The notes under the pieces were generated by a model. The model was not told the origin of the DNA and made no database searches. It worked only from the letters and a program-made list of their open reading frames with translations. A stretch of 64,000 bases of DNA from Plumapathes pennacea (lineage: Eukaryota > Cnidaria > Anthozoa > Antipatharia > Myriopathidae). How positions within the stretch are numbered: position 1 is the first letter of the stretch; each line of letters opens with the position of its first letter. Position numbers and translations under genes: made by a program. The DNA is taken from assembly GCA_964036295.1 (NCBI GenBank), contig OZ038462.1, positions 34,678,355 through 34,742,354 of the forward strand. The letters run 5' to 3'. Below, one piece after another: positions 1 to 11,026 of the stretch.

Positions 1-245
1 GTGGTGCAGCATAGTATAGTGTAGTTCTGTAGTGTAGTAGCGTAGCTGTGTATTGCAGAGCAGTTGTGTAGTAGTATAGTTTGGTGTAGTGTAGTGTAGT
101 TCTGCAGTGTAGTGAAGTTGTGCAGTGGTGTAGTGTAGTATAGTGTAGCGTAGTGCAATGCAATGCAGTGCAGTTGTGTAGTGTGGTTTGGTGAGTGTAG
201 TTTGGTGTAGCGTTGTGTTGTAGTGCAATGTGGTGTAGTGTTGGA
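1..245. repeat. Degenerate GTAGT-type satellite
   Basis: Nearly continuous variants of GTAGT, GTGTA and GTGCA with five-base periodicity. The array starts before the window edge, so its true length is unknown. Confidence 0.8.
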
Positions 246-741
246 TACTATTGCATAATTACCGTGTACTGTAACTAAATAGTGCGTGTAATATTGTATC
301 AATTACCTTAATTGTCGCTTCAAAATATAATGCACCGCCCTGAATTGAGACAAGAACAAATAACAGGCAGATACTTTGATAAATGCTGGGACTAAAAACA
401 CAGTTTTGGTGACAGTACAGTAGAAATTGCTGCTGGAAAATCCAGGTGGTGTGGTTTAGTACAGTGAAGTGTGTGCAGTGTAGAGTAGTGTTGTGTGGTG
501 TAGTTTATGTTTGCCCTTGTGAAATGTAACCAAGTACAAACAGCACTTTTTCTTTGATTAAGTTGCAAATCACTGCCAGACTTCAAAGAAGCTGTTGTCT
601 TGCCTGTCGTCCAGTCTAGTGTAAACGCACCTTTGGTACAGTATGCAGTGTACAAATATCACACTGAACAGATTACATAAAAGTTGCAAAGTCGTTGTGA
701 AATGTGCAGTGATACACAGTCTGTTCATTATGGAAACATAC
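1..741. other. Left-edge stretch: PDS5 intron with GTAGT-rich simple repeat
   Basis: Bases 1-245 are a degenerate tandem array of GTAGT/GTGTA pentamers. From 246 to 741 I see only presumed PDS5 intron sequence; the next PDS5 exon should lie outside the window. The 57-143 residue open frames here have no recognisable family. Confidence 0.6.
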
Positions 742-3700
742 TCTGCAGTTTTCTCCTCCAAACTTGAAAACATGGACAGCAGTCTCCGCATTTTCAGTTT
801 GGCCTCAAGCGTGACGGGAACCAGACAACTGAGAAGAATTCTTTCAACAGAAATCCTGCAAACCAGATAAGATGAATCGTCAAAATCAACAACAACCAAG
901 GCACTGGGCAAACAAAATAACTGCATGTAGGCATGGCTCGGTCGGTTAGTGTGCGACCTTCCGAACAAGAGGTTCACGGTTCGATCCTCGGTGACCTTCA
1001 ACGTCTGTTTCGACTCCTCTCTGTTCTGTGTAGCTTGAGCTTTGAATCAGCAAGATCTTCGAAGTGTAAATGGTCGATTTCCCAAGTTCAGGCGGGATTT
1101 TTTTAAAAGTCGAAGAGCGCAAATAAAATAACTCTACCTTTACGTTATAGTCATCCTTTTCATTCTTCCTCACTCACATACTGTTTAAATTTCTGTTTTT
1201 CCTAATTTACCAGAAGCAAATTACCCAAGGAACTTATTTTACCTGTCTTCGAAATCACTGCGGTAGTAGCAACGGATGACTTTGTTTGGAATCCAACAAA
1301 GCTTCTTGGCAGCTTTGACATTAAGTGTTGCCCTGAAAAGAACAAAAATTTGAGCACCTCAAAAAGTAAACTCTACAAATATTACTTAATTTGTGTGCAT
1401 AACGTTCAGCATAAGGATACCAGCGTTAGACAAGAATGCTGGATTTACTCATCACTACCCATACTCACCCTGTGGTAACTTTTTTGTACAGTTTTCCAAG
1501 GCTTTTGAGTGCCTCTATTCTGACAGAAACCTGCAAAAAGAAAAAGTAAAATAAAACTAAATAAAACAAAAAAGCCTAACTGGACTAACATGTGACACTG
1601 TTAATTTCCAGGCTTTGGTGCTCTATGGTAGAGTATAGGTATTTCATGAATTTTATTGGTACTTGGATCTGCGTTTTAGATCACCAAAGCAACAAAGAGA
1701 AATATCGTCTGGACGTTACTTTCTCACTAAAACTAATGTCTCCATTATCTAGCCAGCTTTATAGTAAAGGAACAACTGAGCAAACTGTACCTTTTTGTCC
1801 CACAGCCTTTCACAAACATCTTCAAACAGCTGAGGAATGAAAACAGTATTACCACTGTTTGTTTGTACTTGCACAGTGTAAGATGGGTGACGAAAGTGCA
1901 CAATACAGTAAATTGCATACAAGGCACTTTATTCCCATAAAGACTCTAAGCTACAATGTGTTCTTGAAGTCATATTTTACACATAAATATAATAAAACTT
2001 TATACTCTCAAAGTCGGTCTGACGACAAAAAGAGTCCTTACTTGCTGTTATGATGACTTTTGAGGTGATTTGATGTGATTAAGCAAGATTCTTTCCAATG
2101 ATTGTTTGTGTACCAGTAGATTTCTATATACATTTATATGGACCAAGCATATTTCACTCACCTTATCTGAGACACAAGTGATGTTCTCTGCAGCTGCCTC
2201 ACATATTGTGATCACCAGCTCTTGCCGTACTCTGTCTTCAGGGTCCCTATTCCTCTCATCAAGTTTGGCTACAAACAGAAAAGGGCAATATTTAAGAAGA
2301 GACCAAAGTTATCAACTGAAGATACAGCTTCAGTCTGTGACATAATTACAAAGTAGGCTAGTACTTAGAAAACTAGTTTTTGACTGCATTGACAAGGAGA
2401 AATAAGGGTCGAAGTACAGTGTATGAAAACTGACGTTGAGCGTTTGAAAGCTGACGTTTGAGCACTAGTCCTTCATCGATGAAGGCTCATAACTATGGTC
2501 AGCATGGCAAATGGTTTTAACCCAGGAATGTGAACAGTAACACTGGTTGTGACTGTCCGAGTTAGAGTACATGTATTCTCCAGGAAGGCTGTTGTCATAG
2601 ACTGTCGTTTTTGTTGTTGTTAACTGAACTCGTCTTCAAAGTCACATGAAGATTTTGTCAGATGGTGGTATTTATGTATCTGGTCATTGATTTGATTGGT
2701 CTGTTTATGTTTAGGAAGTGGTCCAATCTCAGAGTCATATAAACCAAAGAATTATGAAGTGATATTCCTTAAAAAATTGTATTGTAAGTGCATGTTATTA
2801 CAGCACACCCAAACACACACACACACCCAGCCCTATATAAATATTTGAATTACTGTATTTACTTTACCTGACACATCTGGTACTAAAGCTGGGTGACTGA
2901 CTAACAACTGCTTGGCTTGTCTCACACATTCAAGACGCACATCAACATTAACATCAACAAACCTGAAAACCCCAAAAATAGCAAACAATGTTTTAAAAAA
3001 TACCTTTTAGAAGTAAGCATCTTACAGTACAGTAATATATCAAGTAAACAAAGCACACAATACCAAAATTGAGGGCTCCTGCACAAAACATAATGACCAA
3101 ACTCATGGCTCAGTGCGATGAAAATCTAGCCCATCAGGGCAAGTTGTGGGCACGACTCACCAGCTCATCACAACGAAGTTTACCTGCCAAGATAACTGTT
3201 CCAGAGTGATCTGTTTTCAGTAGCAATATTCGACTCTTCATCAGAAAAAAGCTCTGACAGCATTTTAATCACAGACAAGCGCTCTTCGACATCTGTGCTC
3301 TGACAAGAGACAAAGTGTTGTTTCACTGGAATGAAACTACAATCTTGGACAAAATGTGATGAGACACTGCAACCTTGCTTGTAAGGAACGACATATGTTG
3401 ACCACTGCGGACATCTGGTCAACACTGAAGAAGAGGGGGTGGGGAGGGTGGTTGGCATGATTTTTAGAGATTAAGGAAACAATATTTATCTGTTGCTTTG
3501 GAAGAGCAGACCCACCATGTTTTGTCCAAGATTGTAGAGGCAATTAATAGTTTACTTATCTTCAGCTGAGAGGAGTGAAGCATAATGAAAGAGATGAAAA
3601 ATAGTTTCTCAAATTCCCAAGCATAGGATAGAATGCGAACTAGTGCATGGTGAATTGTAAATACATTTATTATATACATACTGAGACATACTCATGAAAA

Positions 3701-6700
3701 AGCCATATCGTAAAATTTCGTACGCAAATGAGTTCTAGCCAATGAGAGGCCGCGAACGACGCTTTTCACACGTGAAAAAAATCGTTCGTCCAATCACAAG
3801 CTGCGAACGACGATTTTTCACTACTTTTAAAGGGTTTCCCGGTCCCATCATAAATGTCTCAGTATGTATATAATAAACAGAAAACATCATGGAAAGTGCT
3901 TTGTACAGTTTTTATTCACTCGTTGTTTCGTATCATAAAACTCACTCGCTCGCAAAGCCTCACTCGTTCGTTTTATGATACTTCACAACTCGTGAATAAA
4001 AACCATACGCGCGCACTTTCCATGAAGTAATCTCTATTTATTATATACATACTGAGACATACTCACGAAAAAGCCATATCGTAAAATTTCGTACGCAAAT
4101 GAGTTCTAGCCAATGAGAGGCCGCGAACGACGCTTTTCACACGTGAAAAAAATCGTTCGTCCAATCACAAGCTGCGAACGACGATTTTTCACTACTTTTA
4201 AAGGGTTTCCCGGTCCCATCATAAATGTCTCAGTATGTATATAATAAACAGAAAACATCATGGAAAGTGCTTTGTACAGTTTTTATTCACTCGTTGTTTC
4301 GTATCATAAAACTCACTCGCTCGCAAAGCCTCGCTCGTTCGTTTTATGATACTTCACAACTCGTGAATAAAAACCGTACGCGCGCACTTTCCATGAAGTA
4401 ATCTCTATTTATTACATGACTTCACATTTTTGAGTGCAAATACAGGCCAAAACGAGTGCAAAGATGGGAGCATATTGCACTCGTCAGGAACCAGATCAAC
4501 TGGTTTATTAGCTTACGTGATCAGTTTTCGCAAAGCAAAGTTTACAAACGTGTCATTTTTTTGTTCCATTTTGCGAGCGGCGAGAATGTTTGCCCTGCTT
4601 CGTTTGTCATGTAATAAACAATTTATTACATGAAAAGTCGTGCAATACGGCTGTATTTTTACTCGTCAGTTTTATTTTTTCTTGCCTGAAGCAGGCTCGA
4701 AAAAATAAAACCGACTCGTAAAAATACTCCCCCATATTGCACTCCTTGCCGTGTAATAACCTCTTTGTATGGTGAGCTGTGAAGAAGTATTTATTGTAAA
4801 TGTGTGACATATTATTGTTGATGTTCAGGGTGAGAAAGTGAAAGGATGCTAGTACATAAGAGGTGAATACTGAAGTTTAGTTAAATAGCCAATGTACATC
4901 TGTAGAAGAATAATTCTTGATTCCAATTATTGTGGTACTGTGCTTGGTGCAGGATATTCCAGAAAATCAGTCTGCAGGTCACTCTGTATGTGCAATATTT
5001 TTTTCACAGCTTTGTGTCAGGACCTTCATTCATAGTTATTGCATCATGTCCATTTGAAACAGTCACAAAATATCTACAGTACCTTGGTTTTGAGCTCCAC
5101 TTGAGGTATGACAGACAGAAGAACTGGACTGGCCACTCGGTTGAGCTCCTGGATCAGTTTATAGACTTGGTCATTCAGTTCACTCCTGGAATCGGCTCCA
5201 GCCAAAACACTGTTAAGAAACTGCAACAGAAAGGTGATCACAGTTTTTAATCCTCCTAGTCCAGTTTCATAGTGCTCACTGTCATATCTCTTTTACTCCA
5301 AAGCACAAAGTTCACTCCCAACTTCTCAAGAAGAAATCATATTGGTCAGTTGTCATCTGAACAAGCTATCAAACATCAAGTTCTCTACACTGCATGATAT
5401 TTCTCTCGTGAGAAGTTGATTGCCCTTTGGAATAAGAGGGACACTGAAAACTCTCATGATATGATATGAAAATAAAGATATAGCATCATCGCTTTAAAAT
5501 TAATAATAATATTGATCAAAATTCAAACAGATAAGCATTACAAAATACTCACCATCTGGATGCAAGGTTCAATAGCAATTGCTGTTCTCTGTATCAGATC
5601 ACCCGCCAATTTGTAGGCAGAGGGATTTTGTGTCTATACAATGTATAGAGATAAAGATTTAGTTACTGAATATTAGAAATTATAATAACCACAACAAAAT
5701 CTGTTAAAACTGCTTAGAACAAAGATCAGTAAGTCAAACCTGTAGTTCCAAAAATCTAATTCCCAGTAGGATACTGTAAACTCTGCCTGTATCTTTGTAA
5801 TTTTTATTTAAGTGGACACTTTACAATTCCTCAAGGGTGTCTACTCAGGTTTGACTGTACAAACCAATCCTGTATTGTTTGTCATCTTTAGAGCCAGTTT
5901 CAAATGACTGTCAAAAGTAACTGTGTGTCTAAACACGTTCAGTGGCCTTCTTGGTCAATCAAGAGCAAAACCTCACCGCAATATTCTTTCGCAAGAAAGT
6001 GGTGATGGCGTGTTCTCACACTGCTAATCGGTAACTTCTTCATCAAAGAAAAACCCAGCATGGGGTTGTTTTAGCTTCCAATATTGGTTGAAAGTGTTCC
6101 TTACAACCTCTGTGATTGGCAGTGTACTTGCTTTGGTTTTGGTTTTCGACAGTCATCCAAAAAAAGGCTTTATTCTCACCTTGTTGGGTTCAATAAGGTT
6201 CACCAAGATTGTATCCAACAGTTGTTGACTCACTGCTTCACTCTCTTGAACAAGTGGACACATGATGTCCAACATGAAATTCTTTTCCTTTGCAGAGTGA
6301 TGTTCACTGCAAGTGGAGTAAGGATATCTGAGTGCAACGGAACCTGGCCTTACAGACACCTGGTTAATACGGACACCCGGTCATTATGGGCATGTTATTT
6401 TGTCCTGACCGAAACTCATATAAATGTCTTTAAGATAAACCTCTACCAGATGAATTATATGGACAACAGACACTTTGTTGTGCCCTAAATAAGATAATTT
6501 CATACAAAATCAACTTTACTTGCTAAAAATATTTCCAGTACAGCATACTACAGTTACTGATCAATTCAAAAAACACTAAACATCCATAAAGAACATTATA
6601 ACTAAGTCTTAGAAGTTTTTTGGTTCCCGACTTGAAAAACTCATGTTATAACATAATTTGACACATCCGGTTAAACAGACAGTGTCTGGTCCCAATGGTG

Positions 6701-9700
6701 TCTGTATTATCTGAGTTCCACTGTACACAGAGAGAAAATTAAGCCTGCAGAGGAGGGGAGCAAGGGGACGGAGGTTCAAAACCAGGGGGAGCACATACCC
6801 AATAAATAATTATTGTGATCAGTATGATGCATATTTACAAACCTGACAACACTGAACAGAACCTTGAAAAGCTTGACAAATATGAGTTCTGAGAAATCCA
6901 TCTCTAAACATATGTTGAACGATTTCACCATTGAGAGGGTCTGAAAGAAACAGCTCAAGTCAATGCTTGTGAAAAAATACCATTTCACCAAAGTATGACT
7001 TGTGGCCATCCCAGAGACAACCATAAGCACAAAAGTTACTTTCAAATTAGGGTTAAGAATAGTCACTTTTCCTGACTTTTCAGAGGTATTTGACTTTACA
7101 AGACTTTGGTGTTTCAGAAGAAAATCAAGCAAATAACTTGTGCAAAAGACAAGGTTTAAAAGACAGCAAAGTCAAAAGTCAAGAGGAACAAATTAAAGCA
7201 TTTTCTTTACCTCAAGCAAGTAAAAGCATTGTTTCTTTATATAATGTGATGGTTTGTCCTTATTTCCTTTCTCCTTTTCAGGTATTTCTAAGCCTCGTAG
7301 CTGATTTGTGATCAACAAGAATATACCCTTGAAAATAATAAACATGGCACTGTCAGAGTGAGATCAATATTACTTTTTCAGGAAAGTACTGGTAAACAAC
7401 AAATTATGTCATCATTTACAGGCTGGATAAAACACCAAATGTGCCATAACTTCCAGTATCTACATGTAGCCACACATTCAATTTCAATTCTGCTGCACTA
7501 TGCACAGATAACACAAACATTTTACTTATGAGGAATGTCATCAAGGTCAACCCTTATCTGTTTCTTACTTGGGTGATTAAACCCTGGATTCATTTGGTGT
7601 AGCCGTGAACCAGGGTTTTACCCACTGATCCATCATAAACAACCTCACTTTTTCTAATATAAAAATATTAATAATTAAACTTATGAACCAATACTGTACA
7701 GTGTACCTCCCAGCTATTGCATTCATTCAAATATTTCAAAGAAAACTGAACTGGCAAAAAAAAAAAAAAAAAAAAAAAATTGAACTGCCCACCCCTCAAA
7801 AAGTGCTGAACCAAAAGGTAAAATAAAATTACAACATACACATCTCAACCAATAAACCTTGTTTAGAAAACAGCATTAGTACACTTTAGTATATACCACA
7901 CAAGTGAATAGTGCTTTTCGTGCGCTCTGATTGGCTCCTCAATCTCGGAATATCAAGTACTATTCACCTCCCGGCGGTTTCCGGTAAAACAAAATGGCGC
8001 GCGAACCCAATTTCTGCCCACTTTTGTCAGAAATAAAATAGCTATTTGGGAGTTGGCTATTAAACTTGTGTGGTATGTACTAAAACAATTATTCTCCTCA
8101 GTGTCGGTGAATAGCGGTGGATATTTACCTCGCCGAAACGGCTCGGTAAATATCCAGCGCTATTCACCTCCACTTTGGCGAATAATTATTAAAATAATAT
8201 GTATAGTGTAATATTCAATACATAGTAAACTACAACTAGTACATCCAGAGCACTTACCCGCAGCTGGTTCACATCATAAGGTGCATCTGGAGCAAATATT
8301 CTGAGGATGTCGGCCAAGCAGCACGCGGCATAGGCACAGACTTCTTTGTCTTTGTGCTTGAGTATGAATGGACTTCCTAATGATTCCGCCACAGCTTTAT
8401 ATTGCTCTGGACCATCTTCTTGAGCAGCAACTTGAAGCTCAACTGCAAGCGCCTACAGCAAAAAATAGACCCCCAACATTAACAGGAAATGATGAAAACA
8501 CTCCATTAGCCCAGTAAGTTTAAACAGATGCAAGTTATTAAGAAAATTATCTGCAGGCAAAGGGTGGGGATTTTGCAAAGCCCCAACCCCATTCTGTCTC
8601 CCTCCTTTCAAAATGACGCCATTGCAACCAAACATGTGTTTCACCATCAAACTGGCAGCTACACTCTGGTAGTCCTGGGCTAGCTGACATTGCTTTAGCT
8701 GTGCTGACTAGGATAACCTCTCAACTAGTGATCAACTTTCAGTATTCTCTTACTACAGTTTCTCACCAAACTTCTATCACATAGGATAGAAAGATTGGCA
8801 AATTGATAAATATTTCTTGGGAAAAGGCTGATTGAACAATTCATTCTCAACATTCCTAGACTCACAAATTTCTTCTGGTAGGGTTACAATATATTTGTAT
8901 TATATGGTAGGTAAGTTTTGGAGCTACAGTAAAGTAAACACAAGGAATCTTTTAAAAGCTCTTCACCTGAAAATATAGCACAGATTCTCTAAACCTTTCT
9001 TTCAGCATATAACTTCACATGTGACTAATGTGGTGAAAATGACTCATAGCTGAATCGAGCAAAGATCAGATCAGTGTACATGAATAATTTGTTGAGTTCA
9101 CACATAAGGCCACTAAATTTCACTTTCAGGGCAACTAACATTATGAAACTGTCAGCAATAGTGTATACTCCATTACACACATTATATATATATATATATA
9201 TAGTATTTACAAAATGGAAGTTTCATTTTTATATTTCATATTGCTCCCATATGAACCCATCATGTGACCATTTAAGAAATATAAAACATGAGCTGTGTTT
9301 GCACAGCCTGATGCAAACATGAAGGGAGCTTGGGAGAACTTGAAAGTTTGTGTGAACCCCAGAGTACTCCCATTTAAGTTCTCCAAAACTTAATCAGGGG
9401 TTTGCAATTCAGGCTATGTAAACACAATGTGCATTTTATATCTCTTTTATAAAATAAATGTGCTACAGATCAATATAATACACTTTCTATGTTACATAGC
9501 CTCAAGCAAGCACGGTTGGGTGCCAATCAGAGTGTGTGTTATATAATTTCTATTTTATAAAACTAAATTTAAACCCACACAAAGTAACCTGGCAAAATAT
9601 TCCCAGGGGGGATGACAACAGAAATTGATCGCTTCACAAGTGGTGAGGAGATACAGACTAGAGACTCGGATCATGATCAACATTTATGGCATGGGCTCTG

Positions 9701-10300
9701 AACTCATTTATCCTGTCACACATGATTTTACATGTAATTAGGATTTTAACTGAAGCCTTGCGTGAAGTTGTGGCTGATTAACATACACCTGTTACTGTTC
9801 TATTACATTACTTGAGGATCGCCAGCCTATTCACCAAATGTGGCTACTCTAAACTGTAATATGTGTCTGACACTAATACTGTACGAAACACACAAAACAA
9901 AAAAAGAAACAGCTCTCGGCAGCAAAATTTACAGAACATCAGCAATGTACGTAAACATCATTGTGTTGGATGGTAAACAAGGAACTTCAAACTCCTGAAG
10001 CAAAAGCATCAGTCGTCGATTTATCGGCCTTGTTGAAAGAAGAAAGCGAGACACATTTGCACCAGAAGCACTATAAAAATGACCCCTGACAATAACTGTG
10101 CAGCCAGTACAATAATCAACCGATCGGAAAGCGTTTGGAAATCACGAATCATCAAGAAGCTCTACTCGGATTCTTGATGACTGAGTACATACCTTCAAGC
10201 GTTTTATCAGTTCATCTTTAGTCAGGCTCTCGTGTAACTGTTTAACGCCCGCTCTCTTCTTGCGGCCGCCATCAGAACTACGACTGCTAGTTCGACGCAT
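742..10300 (-). CDS. PDS5: PDS5 cohesin-associated protein, N-terminal half (partial)
   Basis: PDS5 is a HEAT-repeat regulator that binds the cohesin ring with WAPL/sororin and controls sister-chromatid cohesion in the nucleus. Coding exons in transcript order: 10193-10300, 8258-8452, 7211-7327, 6843-6940, 6180-6306, 5553-5633, 5083-5220, 3184-3299, 2868-2962, 2162-2268, 1791-1829, 1469-1530, 1243-1332, 742-855. All joins keep frame and give 495 residues; the rest lies beyond the left edge. Recognisable stretches are ACCLADILRIFAPDAPY (exon 2), QCFYLLE (exon 3), VSQQLLDTILVNLIEP (exon 5), ENRSLWNSYLGR (exon 8) and ISVERILLSCLVP (exon 14), each close to vertebrate PDS5A/B. The start at 10300 gives MRRTSSRSSDGGRKKRAG, shorter and more basic than the human N terminus. 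Exon 11 is only 39 nt. Exon 3 carries an extra charged insert. Which vertebrate paralogue is closer cannot be told; invertebrates usually have one. It is divergent from the DCUN1D gene. Confidence 0.93.
928..1010 (+). repeat. tRNA-like SINE head
   Basis: The sequence has an A-box-like ATGGCTCGGTCGGTTAG and a B-box GGTTCGATCCT about 45 bases later, which is the Pol III promoter layout. The ends do not form a 7-bp acceptor stem, so it is read as a tRNA-derived SINE rather than a tRNA gene. It lies in PDS5 intron 13. Confidence 0.55.
3667..4414. repeat. Foldback element, tandem duplicate of a 371-bp unit
   Basis: Two near-identical units start at 3671 and 4042 (period 371). Each has a 5' half bounded by inverted TATATACATACTGAGACAT ends and a 3' half (3888-4024 in unit 1) that is itself a palindrome beginning CATGGAAAGTGC and ending GCACTTTCCATG. 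A third, inverted copy lies at 44416-44793. It sits in PDS5 intron 7. No coding capacity was seen. Confidence 0.85.
4415..4765. repeat. Inverted-repeat foldback element
   Basis: Sequence adjoining the 371-bp tandem pair. The part from about 4633 to 4750 folds on itself: TATTTTTACTCGTCAG and TTTATTTTTTC are matched in reverse by GAAAAAATAAAA and CGAGTCGG-type segments, and GTGCAATAC is mirrored by TATTGCAC. GAGTGCAA/TTGCACTC motifs recur in the left part. Confidence 0.6.
5889..6168. repeat. MITE-like element with GACTGTC termini
   Basis: The left end reads GAGCCAGTTTCAAATGACTG and the right end TTTTCGACAGTCATCC, roughly inverted. Related sequences occur at 21988-22080 and 55648-56013. The right end abuts PDS5 exon 5. 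Confidence 0.55.
7896..8188. repeat. MITE plus hairpin foldback
   Basis: ATACCACACAAGT at 7896 is matched in inverse by ACTTGTGTGGTAT at about 8067-8079. It is followed to 8188 by a hairpin whose arms contain GGTGAATAGCG / CGCTATTCACC and GGATATTTACC / GGTAAATATCC. It lies in PDS5 intron 2. Confidence 0.65.
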
Positions 10301-10705
10301 GCCAGCCGATGATGCCTTTACTCCTCCGGATCGTTATAATAAACTAAAAGAACCTCTCTAAATGATATCTTTGGGAGCAATCCAAACAGAACAACCTTTT
10401 TAGCAAGCCAAACGCGTTGTGTTTCTAAGCAGGGAACACGTCTGACTAATGTTTTGTGCTCCGAGCTTTGAACTCTGTGGCGCGAACAGACCATAATACT
10501 ATTCATTGCTCTAGCCATTCGTAAGTCTTTCGTGCAGTGGTCGGATCACCGATCAGACCCCGATTACCAATTCGGGGCAGCGTCGACACGGAGAAACAAA
10601 AGTGGTAATCCGGCGGTAAAGAGAGAGACAGTTTTTAAATGAAAAACGGCCTCGACGCCAACATAAAAACAAAATAGGCTATACGGTTTATTGGCGACTT
10701 TTCAT

Positions 10706-10765
10706 CCTCGTTCCCAGGTTCTTTTCCCTACTCCGCCCCCATGGAAAGAAAGCCTGGGAACGAGG
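10706..10765. repeat. 60-bp palindromic element in promoter
   Basis: It begins CCTCGTTCCCAGG and ends with the exact inverse CCTGGGAACGAGG, with an unpaired centre. The same termini bound a similar palindrome at 52981-53043 in the MAGT1/VSP promoter. Confidence 0.75.
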
Positions 10766-10783
10766 ATAGTGACTTTCTTCTCA

Positions 10784-10818
10784 TGACGTCAACAGACGTC
10801 AGCAGACGTCATGCAAAT
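10784..10818. promoter_or_regulatory. CRE triplet and octamer motif
   Basis: A perfect palindromic CRE TGACGTCA at 10784-10791 is followed by two GACGTCA repeats at 10795-10801 and 10805-10811, spaced about 10 bp (one helical turn). ATGCAAAT (POU octamer) overlaps the last at 10811-10818. ATF/CREB binding is inferred. Confidence 0.55.
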
Positions 10819-11026
10819 CAACGTACCAACTCTTGGCCAGATAATGTGGCAAAATACTACATAAGTGTGAATCATCCATCCACATGGTTATTGTGATCAG
10901 CTGTGCATTTTTTATTTGTCGCATAGTCTCGTTTGCCGCAGTTTGCAACCCTTGAAAACTGGATGCTGACTTTATCACCGACACTCGGCCGAAATTTTAA
11001 CTTTGAAAAGCCATAAATCATCGCAG

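Larger units (their letters stand above)
10301..11026. promoter_or_regulatory. Bidirectional PDS5/DCUN1D promoter region
   Basis: This 726-bp region separates two start codons on opposite strands. It contains a CRE/octamer cluster at 10784-10818 and a 60-bp palindrome at 10706-10765. Transcription start sites were not mapped. Confidence 0.6.

Noticed and set aside
928-1000. Possible tRNA gene
   Set aside because: No 7-bp acceptor stem; best explained as a SINE head.
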